Assembly (NCBI GenBank): GCA_050012175.1
Contig: JBEKHR010000030.1
Span: 1-64,000, forward strand
DNA length: 64,000 bases
Origin: CAVROP01 sp050012175
Lineage (GTDB): Bacteria; Acidobacteriota; Terriglobia; UBA7540
Direction of reading: 5' to 3'
Position 1 is the first letter of the stretch; the number at the start of each line of letters is the position of its first letter. Made by a program: the position numbers and the translations under genes. Of the stretch, positions 1-8,427 are shown one piece after another. The notes beneath the pieces are model-generated. The model saw only the letters and a list, made by a program, of their open reading frames with translations. It did not search any database and was not told the origin of the DNA.

Positions 1-269
1 CCCGTATCCCACAATGCCAGCGCTCTTCGGCGACGGTCCTCCAGCAGATCGGCACTACCCTTCAGTCGGGGCATAAGAGTTCCCCCCTGAAGGTCAGTGT
101 ATTGCATTATTTATGCAGTGGTCAATAAGGATGTCGTTGATAGTATGCATCGCATTGATAGAGAAATAGCCCGTCTTTCTGTCCCCGTGTATCACATACT
201 AAATGAGGTCGGAATCCCCACTAGATTCACTCGTACACGTACGGAACCCAAAATAGGGCAATAATATAC
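1..269. other. Gene-poor left edge
   Basis: I see no convincing gene here. The stretch is AT-richer than the rest of the window and probably contains the left end of the insertion sequence whose transposase starts at 305. I could not identify a terminal inverted repeat or target duplication by eye. Confidence 0.4.
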
Positions 270-298
270 TTGACAACTCCACTTCATTCTGCTAAGAT
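270..298 (+). promoter_or_regulatory. Sigma70-type promoter of the transposase
   Basis: TTGACA at 270-275 and TAAGAT at 293-298 are separated by 17 bp. The ATG at 305 lies six bases after the -10 box, where transcription should begin, and no Shine-Dalgarno sequence fits between them. The transcript would be leaderless. Confidence 0.6.
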
Positions 299-304
299 TT
301 AATC

Positions 305-1246
305 ATGGAACAAGAACTCAATACACTTCAAGAGGCAATCGCTTATTTCTCGAACCCCGTCAACTGCCGTGAATACGTGGTTGCGCGGCGCTGGCCTAAT
401 GGTGTAGCCTGCCCGACCTGTGGAAGCGTCAAGGTGAAATTCTCAGAGAAGCATAACCGCTGGCAGTGCAGTAGCCATCACGCTCGACGGCAGTTCACCG
501 TAAAGACCGGAACAATCTTCGAGGATTCACCGCTCGGGCTGGACAAGTGGCTCTGTGCAATGTGGCAAGTTGTGAATTGCAAGAACGGTGTCAGTTCTTA
601 CGAGGTTCACCGAGCTATCGGCGTGACTCAGAAAACCGCATGGTTCATGGATCATCGCATCCGGCTTGCACTGCGGATGGGTTCATTTGAAAAGCTGAGC
701 GGCGAAGTCGAAGTTGACGAGACTTTCATTGGTGGCCTTGCGCGCAACATGCACAAGGATAAACGCGAACTATGTATCACCGGCACTGGCGGAAAGAATA
801 AGGTTCCGGTCATGGGATTCTTGCAGCGCGGTGGGCAAGTCCGATCCCAACTGATTCCCAATCGGAAGAAGAATACTCTTCAAGGGATGGTCAGGGGACA
901 AGTGGCCGATGGTTCAGCGGTGTATACCGATGCACTTGCTTCCTATGATGGGCTGGAGGCAGCTTACAGGCATCAGGTTGTTGACCACGCGATTGAATAC
1001 GTGAGAGGTCGGGTTCACACCAACGGATTAGAAAACTTCTGGAGTCTCTTGAAACGCGGAATCAAGGGAACATACGTGAGTGTCGAGCCGTTCCACCTAG
1101 CCCGCTACCTGGACGAGCAAGCTTTCCGGTACAATTACCGCGAGGACATGAACGACGGCGACCGCTTCGACCTTGCTGTGCTCCAGATCGTCGGCAAACG
1201 GCTGGCCTATGCTGAATTGACCGGCAAGGAAAATCCGCAAGCGTGA
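305..1246 (+). CDS. IS1595-family (ISXO2-like) transposase
   Basis: This is a DDE-type transposase that cuts and rejoins the ends of its insertion sequence. An N-terminal zinc ribbon is visible (C36-x2-C39, then C55 and H58/H59), followed by a helix-turn-helix-like stretch at about residues 98-115. Candidate catalytic residues are D138 (in VDETFIGG), D209 (in VYTDALASY) and N240/E243 (in HTNGLENFWSLLKRG), the family signature. At 313 residues it looks full length and intact. It sits directly upstream of a restriction-modification pair, in line with an acquired island. I did not find the element's ends, so activity is unknown. Confidence 0.92.
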   Translation: MEQELNTLQEAIAYFSNPVNCREYVVARRWPNGVACPTCGSVKVKFSEKHNRWQCSSHHARRQFTVKTGTIFEDSPLGLDKWLCAMWQVVNCKNGVSSYEVHRAIGVTQKTAWFMDHRIRLALRMGSFEKLSGEVEVDETFIGGLARNMHKDKRELCITGTGGKNKVPVMGFLQRGGQVRSQLIPNRKKNTLQGMVRGQVADGSAVYTDALASYDGLEAAYRHQVVDHAIEYVRGRVHTNGLENFWSLLKRGIKGTYVSVEPFHLARYLDEQAFRYNYREDMNDGDRFDLAVLQIVGKRLAYAELTGKENPQA

Positions 1247-1481
1247 AAGCTTCCCTACCGCAAACCGTCCAGGGGCCGCAAGAGAATATAGCTTGACCTC
1301 CAGCGCCATTTTAACTAATCTTTGTCTTGAAATCAGCCGATGGTAACCACTGCCGGAAACTACTGGGCATAGTGCCGACACTGGGAGACCCTGAACATGA
1401 GCTGCGGGCCGCCATTACAGCGGTTGCCGACCACCAGGGATAGCCTCGTAAATCCATACATATTTATCGACGGAGGAAATA

Positions 1482-2354
1482 ATGGGGAGGGCCTTATCCC
1501 CGATTTTCCCGGCGCTAGAAACTGAAACCGGGGAATCGTATCAAGTACCACGCCGAGGTCGGAAGTTGATCGCGTTTGGGTGGTACGGCGGGAAGTTCAA
1601 CCATCTTGATTGGCTCTTGCCGTTGCTGCCAAAGTGCCATCACTACTGCGAACCGTTCGCGGGGTCGGCTGCCGTGCTGTTGAATCGCGAGCCTTCACCA
1701 GTCGAAACATACAACGATGTGGACGGCGAGGTAGTGAATTTCTTCCGAGTCCTGCGCACCCAATCGGACGACCTCGTCCGCGCCATTGGGTTGACTCCAT
1801 TTTCCCGAGAAGAGTTTTACTTGGCGATCTCCACAAACGGCCATTCGATCACGAATCTTGAGCGCGCACGCCGTTTCTTCATCCGCGCCCGACAAGCGAG
1901 AACCGGCCTCGCACAAACGGCTTCTCTTGGCCGCTGGGCGAACTGCAAAAATACAAGCCGCGCCGGTATGTCTGGTGTAGTTTCACGTTGGTTGGGCAGT
2001 GTTGACGGGCTTCCGAACATTGCGCTCCGATTATTGCGAGTCCAGATTGAGAATCGGCCAGCAGTCGAAATCATCAAGCTCTACGACAGCCCAGGCACCT
2101 TGTTTTACTGCGACCCACCCTATGTTCATTCATCGAGGGGAGATGCAAAGGCGTACAGCTTTGAAATGGCCGATACCGAGCATTTAGAACTCTCCAAGGT
2201 CCTGAACCGTTGCAAAGGGAACGTTGCCCTTTCGGGGTATCGCTGCGACCTGATGGACGAACTGTATAAGGAATGGCGGCGCATTGATTCACCTCCAAAG
2301 CAATGCCATTCCATTAAGAAGCTGCGAACAGAAGCGCTCTGGATGAATTACTAG
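1482..2354 (+). CDS. DNA adenine methylase, D12 class (type II modification enzyme)
   Basis: This is an N6-adenine methyltransferase of the Dam/D12 class, using S-adenosylmethionine. Visible motifs are WYGGK near residues 34-38, EPFAGSAA at 57-64 (motif I, cofactor binding) and CDPPY ending at residue 214 (motif IV, catalytic). The ATG has a GGAGG eight bases upstream. The next gene starts 2 nt after the stop and encodes a probable restriction nuclease, so its likely role is protecting host DNA at that enzyme's site. The recognition sequence cannot be read from the protein. Confidence 0.9.
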   Translation: MGRALSPIFPALETETGESYQVPRRGRKLIAFGWYGGKFNHLDWLLPLLPKCHHYCEPFAGSAAVLLNREPSPVETYNDVDGEVVNFFRVLRTQSDDLVRAIGLTPFSREEFYLAISTNGHSITNLERARRFFIRARQARTGLAQTASLGRWANCKNTSRAGMSGVVSRWLGSVDGLPNIALRLLRVQIENRPAVEIIKLYDSPGTLFYCDPPYVHSSRGDAKAYSFEMADTEHLELSKVLNRCKGNVALSGYRCDLMDELYKEWRRIDSPPKQCHSIKKLRTEALWMNY

Positions 2355-2356
2355 AT

Positions 2357-3451
2357 ATGCCCATAGAGTACGCAGCCGCCCAAACGCTCATTGAGCAAGT
2401 ATTTGCTGATGCCGAAGGCGACCTTGCTCGGCAGGCGATACCGCGCGTTCCTGAAGAACTACCAGGATTTTTTGATGTGATGTTTCAGTCTGCCACTCAA
2501 GCTTACCGGGAGGCACTTGTCGGGTGCGCCATTGCCCGCATTCAGGACAGAAGCATTAATATTCGTCTGCCCTATATGAAGCACGGCGCAGGCGCGTACA
2601 ATGGCCGTACCCTGGATGAAAAAGTCGTCAATCCTTTTTTTCAGCAACACCGCATCCCGTGTTCCCGAGCGCCATTTCTGAGCACATTCCGTCGTGGCAT
2701 AAAGTTTGATGAAGAAACCAAGAGAGGCATACGTGACATTGAGGGTTACGATGCGTTCCTCGCGCTCGTTGGATACTTAGAGACCACCGACGAAGATGCG
2801 CTTCTCCGCCAATTTCTGAGATACCTTCTGTTTATGTTTGCTCGGCTTCGGGAAGCCGCAAGCGTGCCGTTGACGCACCTGGAGAAGATAAGTCTTGAGC
2901 AATACGGCGCGTTGATCTCTGGATTACTAGACACACCGAGCGGCGGTCGCCTCCCGTTGCTGTTGGTCGTGGCCGCGTTTCGCACCGTCAAAGAGTTCTT
3001 TGAAACTGACTGGCTGGTAGACTTCCAGGGAATCAATGTAGCGGACGCGGCGTCTGGTGCCGGCGGAGACGTTACTATTTCGGTTGACGGACAGATTCTA
3101 CTGGCTGCCGAGGTCACAGAGCGCCCAGTAGACTCCAATCGTGTTATGACGACCTTCAACACAAAGATTTCTCCGCAGGGCATAGGAGACTATCTGTTCT
3201 TCACGCCCCTAGCTGGTCTCTCCGAGCAGGTTCGGCTCCAGGCGCGACAATACTTTGCGCAAGGCCATGAGGTAAACTTTCTCGAAGTTAAGGACTGGAT
3301 ATTGATGCTGCTTGCCACGCTGGGCATCAAAGGACGGGGAATCTTCAATAGACAATTCATGGAATTGCTAGGAGCCTCAGACATTCCCCGATCCTTAAAG
3401 GTCGCTTGGAATCAGCAGGCAGACCTGCTTAGCGGAACATCAAGTCGCTGA
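2357..3451 (+). CDS. Type II restriction endonuclease, probably SacI-like
   Basis: The 364-residue protein starts two bases after the methylase stop, the usual arrangement of a type II restriction-modification pair. The stretch GAGAYNGRTLDEKVVNPF (about residues 76-93) and the following RGIKFDEETKRGIRD resemble the SacI restriction endonuclease family as I remember it. A possible PD-(D/E)xK-like core is GGDVTI...LLAAEVTER (about residues 235-253), where the usual lysine would be replaced by threonine. The call rests on position plus partial motif recognition. The cut site is unknown. Confidence 0.65.
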   Translation: MPIEYAAAQTLIEQVFADAEGDLARQAIPRVPEELPGFFDVMFQSATQAYREALVGCAIARIQDRSINIRLPYMKHGAGAYNGRTLDEKVVNPFFQQHRIPCSRAPFLSTFRRGIKFDEETKRGIRDIEGYDAFLALVGYLETTDEDALLRQFLRYLLFMFARLREAASVPLTHLEKISLEQYGALISGLLDTPSGGRLPLLLVVAAFRTVKEFFETDWLVDFQGINVADAASGAGGDVTISVDGQILLAAEVTERPVDSNRVMTTFNTKISPQGIGDYLFFTPLAGLSEQVRLQARQYFAQGHEVNFLEVKDWILMLLATLGIKGRGIFNRQFMELLGASDIPRSLKVAWNQQADLLSGTSSR

Positions 3452-3460
3452 TCGCCGACG

Positions 3461-3490
3461 TTGACCCTTGACTTTTTTATCGTTTACAAT
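3461..3490 (+). promoter_or_regulatory. Promoter candidate for the downstream unknown genes
   Basis: TTGACC at 3461-3466 and TACAAT at 3485-3490 are 18 bp apart. The next ATG is at 3502, leaving a leader of only about 5 nt and no ribosome binding site. This would separate the unknown genes from the restriction-modification operon. Confidence 0.45.
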
Positions 3491-3501
3491 AGTATACGAA
3501 C

Positions 3502-4182
3502 ATGGCATTGACCATACCGCCGAGATACGTCGCAGGAATGAGCGCGATCATTTCGTTGCCCGACGATTCGATTGAGGAACTAAACGCAGCGCTGTCCAAG
3601 ATTGCCCCCTCAATCAATGTAAGGGAAATTGAATCAGAAACGGCAGCCAATCTTAAATCAATATCGCAGCAGAACGCAGTCAAAATCGTCAGGGCTATCG
3701 TTTCCCTTTATGCGGCTCGTTTTTATTCCGGGGACACTCCCGCTCCAATTGATGAGTTTGTGGAGGACCTTTGGCAGGCACTTGTTCAGAGCGGGCGAAA
3801 GGAGTTGCAGGTTCCCCCAGAAGACAAAGAGCGTATCAAAGCACGTTTCAAGAGATTGCTCAGCCTTGAAACGTTTAGCCTCGGCTCTAAGGCGATCGGT
3901 TTACAATACGAACATGAGCACTCATTCTGTACAGCAAGGATTCTGACTGACGCTCGCCCCTTATATGGACAGGACGTGAAGTCGCCCCCGAAGGCCGCGG
4001 TAATCATCCACAACCTGAAGGTCTCATACCACCAAGAGAGCAGCGAAGCTCTCAAAGAATTCTACGTTGCGATGGACGCATCCGACATTAAAAAGCTCAA
4101 AGAGGTCCTTGATCGGGCTCAGTCCAAAGCAGCCAGCCTTAGGTCTCTACTCGACTCGATTGGGGTTGTGGTCCTCGAATAG
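3502..4182 (+). CDS. Unknown 226-residue protein of the restriction island
   Basis: I do not recognise a family. The protein is soluble and largely helical by composition, with a lysine/glutamate-rich C-terminal part (about residues 185-215) that could form a coiled coil. There is no signal peptide or membrane segment. It has its own promoter candidate, and the next gene starts 9 nt after its stop, so the two are probably co-expressed. Its place behind a restriction-modification pair suggests, but does not show, a link with defence. Confidence 0.7.
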   Translation: MALTIPPRYVAGMSAIISLPDDSIEELNAALSKIAPSINVREIESETAANLKSISQQNAVKIVRAIVSLYAARFYSGDTPAPIDEFVEDLWQALVQSGRKELQVPPEDKERIKARFKRLLSLETFSLGSKAIGLQYEHEHSFCTARILTDARPLYGQDVKSPPKAAVIIHNLKVSYHQESSEALKEFYVAMDASDIKKLKEVLDRAQSKAASLRSLLDSIGVVVLE

Positions 4183-4191
4183 GGCTCAAGT

Positions 4192-4770
4192 ATGAATGAG
4201 CAACTTCTAGAAGAAACATTATGTGTTCAGCGTCATCCAGATGCCAGGGAGTGGTATACCCCTCACTGTCACGAGCCAGACACCATTGACCTGTCTGCGC
4301 ACCAGATATTCACGGGTGTGCTCGAATATCGTCACTCCGAAACCTGGATGCCAGGGGTCAAGATTCAGTACGGGTACGGAACTTGGCCGCATCGGCGCAT
4401 TTATAAGAAAAGACGCATTCCCGTTCCAGATGTACAGAGCACCTTTCAAGAGCATCGCCAAACAGATGAAGCAGGCTTGGTGCACTCTTTTCGTGAGCTT
4501 GTTGAACAGTGGAAAAACAACACTGGGCATTGGTCCTCCACAACAAGGAGGATCGCCGATCCAAGCTATCTTCGCATAATTGGACTCGCAAGGAATTCCA
4601 CAGGCCATCAAATAGAAAGGCTGCTGCTCCATGAACTTCAAAACGAACCGGACGACTGGTTTGACGCTTTAGCGGCCATCACTGGCGTAGATCCCGTCAA
4701 ACCAGAACACGATTTTGATGAAGCGATAGATGCATGGGTTGAATGGGGGCGCGAGAAGGGGATTATATAG
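4192..4770 (+). CDS. Unknown 192-residue protein
   Basis: I do not recognise this family. The protein is rich in Trp, His and Arg (YGYGTWPHRRIYKKRR near residues 61-76) and ends in an acidic C-terminus. No signal peptide, membrane segment or known catalytic motif is visible. It lies 9 nt behind the previous unknown gene and 3 nt ahead of the next one, so the three appear to form one transcription unit. Confidence 0.65.
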   Translation: MNEQLLEETLCVQRHPDAREWYTPHCHEPDTIDLSAHQIFTGVLEYRHSETWMPGVKIQYGYGTWPHRRIYKKRRIPVPDVQSTFQEHRQTDEAGLVHSFRELVEQWKNNTGHWSSTTRRIADPSYLRIIGLARNSTGHQIERLLLHELQNEPDDWFDALAAITGVDPVKPEHDFDEAIDAWVEWGREKGII

Positions 4771-4773
4771 ACA

Positions 4774-5235
4774 TTGCGAAATCTCACGCCAGATGAGTTT
4801 CAAAAAAAATGGCCGAAGCTTAGACCGGGGAACTACAGAGAAGCCAGCCGCGCAAATCCAAGGTATCAGTGCATGGCCTTCGCTAATGGAGATGAAAGGC
4901 ATAGATGGGAATTTGGTCTTTACGGCGGCAGGTATTATTGGCCTGAGGGTCTAGGCGACACCTTGTACGATTGGTCAGAAATATTCATCAGGCAAGGGTA
5001 TGCGGTGACTGATGTTACGGATAGGGATTCAGAGCCGGGATTCGAGAAGGTGGCTATCTACGCCGACCGCATGGGGAATTTTCACGTTGCGATCTCAGAC
5101 GGAACTTCTTGGAAGAGTAAGCTTGGGTCATACCAGGATATTAAACACGCAACCCTGGAGCTTTTGGAAGGCTTCGAGAAGTGCGAATACGGCAGCGTAG
5201 TGGTTATACTCAAGCGGAGATCGCGATCTATATGA
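4774..5235 (+). CDS. DUF7689-like small protein
   Basis: The 153-residue protein resembles a widespread small family of unknown function that I remember as DUF7689. Shared-looking elements are the Tyr-Gln-Cys-Met-Ala-Phe-Ala block near residue 30, the YYWPEG block, the GFEKVAIYADRMGNFHVAI block and the SKLGSYQDIKH block near residues 111-121. The start is TTG at 4774, because no ATG precedes the conserved region. The stop overlaps the next start (ATGA at 5232-5235), implying translational coupling. Its function is not known. Confidence 0.65.
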   Translation: MRNLTPDEFQKKWPKLRPGNYREASRANPRYQCMAFANGDERHRWEFGLYGGRYYWPEGLGDTLYDWSEIFIRQGYAVTDVTDRDSEPGFEKVAIYADRMGNFHVAISDGTSWKSKLGSYQDIKHATLELLEGFEKCEYGSVVVILKRRSRSI

Positions 5236-5393
5236 ATCCACCACGACTACCGAACGTGCCGGGTAACACTTCGTGGGAACGCCTTGACCAAGCATTTCGG
5301 ACTGTCCTAACCGTTCCCAAAGAGAAGCTTCTGAAAGAGGAAGCCAAGCAGAAACTCTTAAACCAGAAGAAACGGGCCAAAAGGCCCGCCTGA
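5232..5393 (+). CDS. 53-residue basic protein coupled to the DUF7689-like gene
   Basis: The small frame begins at the ATG inside an ATGA overlap with the preceding gene. A longer version from a GTG at 5181 would overlap that gene by 55 nt and is less likely. The protein carries NTSWERLDQAFRTVLTVPKEKL and a lysine-rich tail. I have a vague memory of similar short proteins beside DUF7689-like genes. No function is known. Confidence 0.6.
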   Translation: MNPPRLPNVPGNTSWERLDQAFRTVLTVPKEKLLKEEAKQKLLNQKKRAKRPA

Positions 5394-5428
5394 CTGGCTA
5401 CCGCAACCCATCCAACCATTTCTACCTC

Positions 5429-5845
5429 TTGGAGTTGTTAAGTATATTAACTCCCAAAATAGGCAAGGACCGAGTTATTCAGGTCGAAAAGGAACAGAAG
5501 TTTGACATCATTAGTGACTATCTTCGAATCTGCCGTAATGACACCGACGCCCAACACTTATTTGAAGTTATGATGACCACATTGGAAGAGGGAATCGGTG
5601 TATATCAACTCAGGGAGCAGCGCGCCTGGCGGGAGCTGTTTTTTCCTACGGTCTGGCTGGCTTACATAATCAGGCTGCCGATTACTGTCCTGCAACGCGC
5701 GGGCATCCGACCCTCCGATAAGTTGGTCACTGACATCTACGGAAGATTAATTCAAGCTGGAACTTTAATTTTGATCGTGCTTCTAAGTATTAAGCTCGGC
5801 GTCACGATCCCTTGGGAAAGGTTGATCACCTATTTCGTCAAGTAG
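5429..5845 (+). CDS. Unknown small membrane-associated protein
   Basis: The 138-residue frame starts at TTG 5429 with no clear ribosome binding site. The N-terminal half is soluble and charged. A hydrophobic stretch around residues 70-86 and a second, stronger one near residues 108-124 (LIQAGTLILIVLLSI) suggest one or two membrane segments. It closes the AT-rich island. I do not recognise the family. Confidence 0.5.
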   Translation: MELLSILTPKIGKDRVIQVEKEQKFDIISDYLRICRNDTDAQHLFEVMMTTLEEGIGVYQLREQRAWRELFFPTVWLAYIIRLPITVLQRAGIRPSDKLVTDIYGRLIQAGTLILIVLLSIKLGVTIPWERLITYFVK

Positions 5846-5977
5846 GCTTCCAGATATCCCCGCCCCCTCTTTGACTTTCAGCCCCAACCTTGCCACGCTT
5901 ATAGGTGGGAGCCCCGCCAGCGTTGATCGCAACCCGTTGCAAAGACCGCGCTCCCGCCAAACCCAGCGCGGGCTTTC

Positions 5978-6202
5978 TTACTCTGGCTTTGGTTGATCTA
6001 TGACCACCTCCACCCCTATTTGGCGATGACAAGCGCGACATTCAAATCGCAACCCTAACACCGCATTAGCAGGTTCCCCGCTCGCCGAAGTGCCACTCAC
6101 AATTTTCATCCGTCCAAGTTCAGGCCCAGGCCCGCACAAACAATTCATACGCACGGTCATTCTTACTGCTTCGGGTTTAAGGTCAATATCCTCGTTTGCC
6201 AT
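5978..6202 (-). CDS. Small Cys-rich (zinc-ribbon-like) protein
   Basis: The 74-residue frame has a good ribosome binding site (GGGAGG) just upstream of its ATG. It contains a C-x-C pair (NCLCG, about residues 20-23) and a C-x2-C pair (ECRACH, about residues 54-59), so it could bind one zinc ion. It lies alone between the acquired island and the repeat-flanked oxidoreductase region. I do not recognise a family. Confidence 0.5.
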   Translation of the reverse strand: MANEDIDLKPEAVRMTVRMNCLCGPGPELGRMKIVSGTSASGEPANAVLGLRFECRACHRQIGVEVVIDQPKPE

Positions 6203-6361
6203 TATCCCTCCCGTGGACTAGTTTTCCATCCTAGAAGCACCTCATTCTACACCCTTGTCGCGCTCCGCCATCCCCACACCTTCCTTGACCTCCGTCCCAA
6301 AATTTGCCACGCTTAAATCATGTCGCCAAACCTAAGGTCATTTAGAACGGGGGTGGAGCGG
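6203..6361. other. Intergenic gap before the first inverted-repeat element
   Basis: There is no gene visible. A ~30 bp motif ending TTGCCACGCTTA at 6316 also occurs at 5871-5902 with some changes. Its meaning is unclear. Confidence 0.3.
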
Positions 6362-6547
6362 GCGCAGAGTTTGTGCAGTTCAAACTCTGCGGCTCTTATT
6401 CTGATGAACGTCGACTCGTTGGTTACATGTGGACTCGATGCTGTTCGGCGAATCTTGTTCTCGTTGAACGGCACGCGTCATGGTCGGGCCTGGCCCGCGA
6501 AGAGTAAAAAGCCGCAGAGTTTCTGAGAAGCGAAACTCTGCGCTACC
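6362..6547. repeat. MITE-like palindromic element, copy 1
   Basis: This is a ~186 bp non-coding element closely matching 9621-9809. The right end is AAACTCTGCGCTACC; the left end has lost the first bases of the matching inverted repeat. Internal hairpins sit at both ends (arms GCAGAGTTTG/CAAACTCTGC on the left, GCAGAGTTTC/GAAACTCTGC on the right). The element replaces the 3' part of the alcohol dehydrogenase gene on the - strand. Confidence 0.8.
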
Positions 6548-6784
6548 CGCTGCCGAGCCGACCTTGGTGACACGCCCAACGATCTCATGGCCGGGGACAA
6601 TCGGGTAGACAGTGGGCATGACGCTACTCCACTCGTTACGCACCGAGTGGAGGTCGGAGTGGCAGATGCCACAGAAGAGGATTTCGATCTGAACGTCGTG
6701 TTCAGTTGGATCGCGCCGCGCGATCATCGTAGAGGCAAGCGGCGATGTCGCACTGCCAGCGGAGTAAGCCTTCGCCTTGTACAT
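6380..6784 (-). pseudogene. Zinc-dependent alcohol dehydrogenase, 3'-truncated
   Basis: The first ~78 residues match the catalytic (GroES-like) domain of CAD/YahK-type zinc alcohol dehydrogenases. The zinc-ligand block CGICHSDLH and the PGHEIVGRVTKVG block are both present. After VGSA the frame runs into the inverted-repeat element and encodes about 55 unrelated residues. The NAD(P)-binding domain and the rest of the ~350-residue enzyme are missing, so this is almost certainly inactive. It lies behind the cupin and aldo/keto reductase genes on the same strand. Confidence 0.85.
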
Positions 6785-6826
6785 GAATTTACGCTCCTGT
6801 TGGCTCCTTCCTTTTCCGGCTCTTCG

Positions 6827-7231
6827 TCAGCCCGAGTATTGTTCGTCGCTGACCTGCTCCATCCAGTCGACCGCTTTGCCGTCGAACTGTTCCTGAATGG
6901 CGATATGGGTCATCGCCGTGGTTGGAGTGGCGCCGTGCCAATGCTTCTCACCAGGCGGAATCCAGACTACGTCACCCGGCCGAATTTCCTCGATCGGGCC
7001 TCCCCAGCGCTGTGCTCGGCCACAACCAGCCGTCACAATCAGAGTCTGCCCCAGCGGGTGGGTGTGCCATGCCGTCCGAGCGCTGGGCTCGAAGGTGACA
7101 CTGGCACCGAAAACACGCGCCGGAGTGGGCGGATTGAATAGCGGATCAACACGCACCATGCCGGTGAAATACTCAGCCGGTCCCTTGCCGGAAGGCTGTG
7201 AACCGCTTCGTTTGATTTCCATTGTCTTCAA
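6827..7231 (-). CDS. Cupin-domain protein, (R)-mandelonitrile-lyase-like
   Basis: This is a 134-residue single-domain cupin. The first motif is WHTHPLGQTLIVTAG (about residues 55-69) and the second is PGDVVWIPPGEKHWHGA (about 85-101), giving the usual His/His/Gln/His metal site. It lies 23 nt downstream of the aldo/keto reductase gene and precedes the truncated alcohol dehydrogenase, so the three form a redox operon. The substrate is not deducible; such cupins often accompany oxidoreductases acting on small carbonyl compounds. Confidence 0.85.
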   Translation of the reverse strand: MKTMEIKRSGSQPSGKGPAEYFTGMVRVDPLFNPPTPARVFGASVTFEPSARTAWHTHPLGQTLIVTAGCGRAQRWGGPIEEIRPGDVVWIPPGEKHWHGATPTTAMTHIAIQEQFDGKAVDWMEQVSDEQYSG

Positions 7232-7254
7232 CCTTTACTGATCGTGATTGAACA

Positions 7255-8262
7255 TTAGCGACCGGTCATCTGCTCCAGCTTTTCGGGGTAGCGAGCCCCT
7301 TGCACCGTGATCTTGGAGGCGGCGACATCGATGTTTCGCAGATCGTCGGGCGTGAGTTCTACTGAGACCGCCCCGATGTTCTCGTCCAAACGATGCAGCT
7401 TCGTGGTGCCTGGGATCGGAACAATCCACGGCTTCTGGGCCAACAGCCACGCGAGCGCGATCTGAGCAGGTGTCGCCTTCTTCCGTTCTGCGATGCTGCC
7501 GAGCAAATTAATGAGGGCCTGATTCGCCTTGAGAGCCTCCGGCGTGAAGCGAGGTAGGGTGCTGCGGAAGTCGGAGCTGTCGAACTTCGCATTTTCGTCG
7601 ATCTTCCCCGTGAGAAAGCCCTTGCCCAAGGGGCTGTACGGGACAAACCCGATTCCGAGTTCCTCAAGGGTCGGTATCACTTCCTTTTCAGGAGTCCTCG
7701 TCCACAGCGAGTATTCGCTCTGGAGAGCAGTGATCGGCTGGACGCCGTGAGCGCGACGGATCGTTTGCACGCCCGCTTCGGAAAGGCCGAAGTGCTTGAC
7801 CTTGCCCTCCTGAATCAGATCCTTCACCGCGCCCGCCACGTCTTCGATCGGCACGTTCGGGTCAACCCGATGCTGATAAAGCAGGTCGATGATATCAACC
7901 TTGAGCCGCTTGAGCGAGCCCTCAACGGCCTGCTTAATGTGCTCTGGCCGACTGTTCAGGCCCGGCGCACCCTTCATCCCGCGGGGATCGAAATTTGGAC
8001 TAACGTCGAACCCAAATTTGGTGGCGACCACCACTTGCTCACGGAAGGGAGCGAGGGCTTCGCCCACAAGCTCTTCGTTCAAGAACGGGCCGTAGACCTC
8101 GGCAGTGTCGAAGAACGTGACGCCACGTTCCACGGCCGCCCGGAGAAGAGAGGTCATCTCTTGCTTGTCTTTGGGCGGACCGTAAGAAAAGCTCATTCCC
8201 ATGCAGCCGAGCCCAAGGGCTGAAACTTCCAAGTTACTCTTTCCAAGTTTGCGCTTCTGCAT
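7255..8262 (-). CDS. Aldo/keto reductase
   Basis: This is an NADPH-dependent (beta/alpha)8-barrel reductase of carbonyl compounds, 335 residues and full length. The catalytic tetrad is visible as D and Y in FFDTAEVYG (about residues 50-58), K in VVATKFGF and H in LLYQHRVD. The N-terminal GLGCMGMSFSYG is typical of YakC/IolS-like members. It is the first gene of an operon with the cupin and dehydrogenase and diverges from the AraC-type regulator at 8428, which probably controls it. Confidence 0.93.
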   Translation of the reverse strand: MQKRKLGKSNLEVSALGLGCMGMSFSYGPPKDKQEMTSLLRAAVERGVTFFDTAEVYGPFLNEELVGEALAPFREQVVVATKFGFDVSPNFDPRGMKGAPGLNSRPEHIKQAVEGSLKRLKVDIIDLLYQHRVDPNVPIEDVAGAVKDLIQEGKVKHFGLSEAGVQTIRRAHGVQPITALQSEYSLWTRTPEKEVIPTLEELGIGFVPYSPLGKGFLTGKIDENAKFDSSDFRSTLPRFTPEALKANQALINLLGSIAERKKATPAQIALAWLLAQKPWIVPIPGTTKLHRLDENIGAVSVELTPDDLRNIDVAASKITVQGARYPEKLEQMTGR

Positions 8263-8427
8263 TGTTTCTCCTTTCGTTTCTCATCCCGAGGTTAGAATCA
8301 AACGCCGTGGAAGCGGTAGCCTGATCCTCCCGATTTATTGCCTATTCCCCTCGTTATGTGAAAGAATCATTGGTGTATCCGGAGACCAGCGGTTATCCTA
8401 AGGGTAAGAGGAAAGGAAATCATTACA

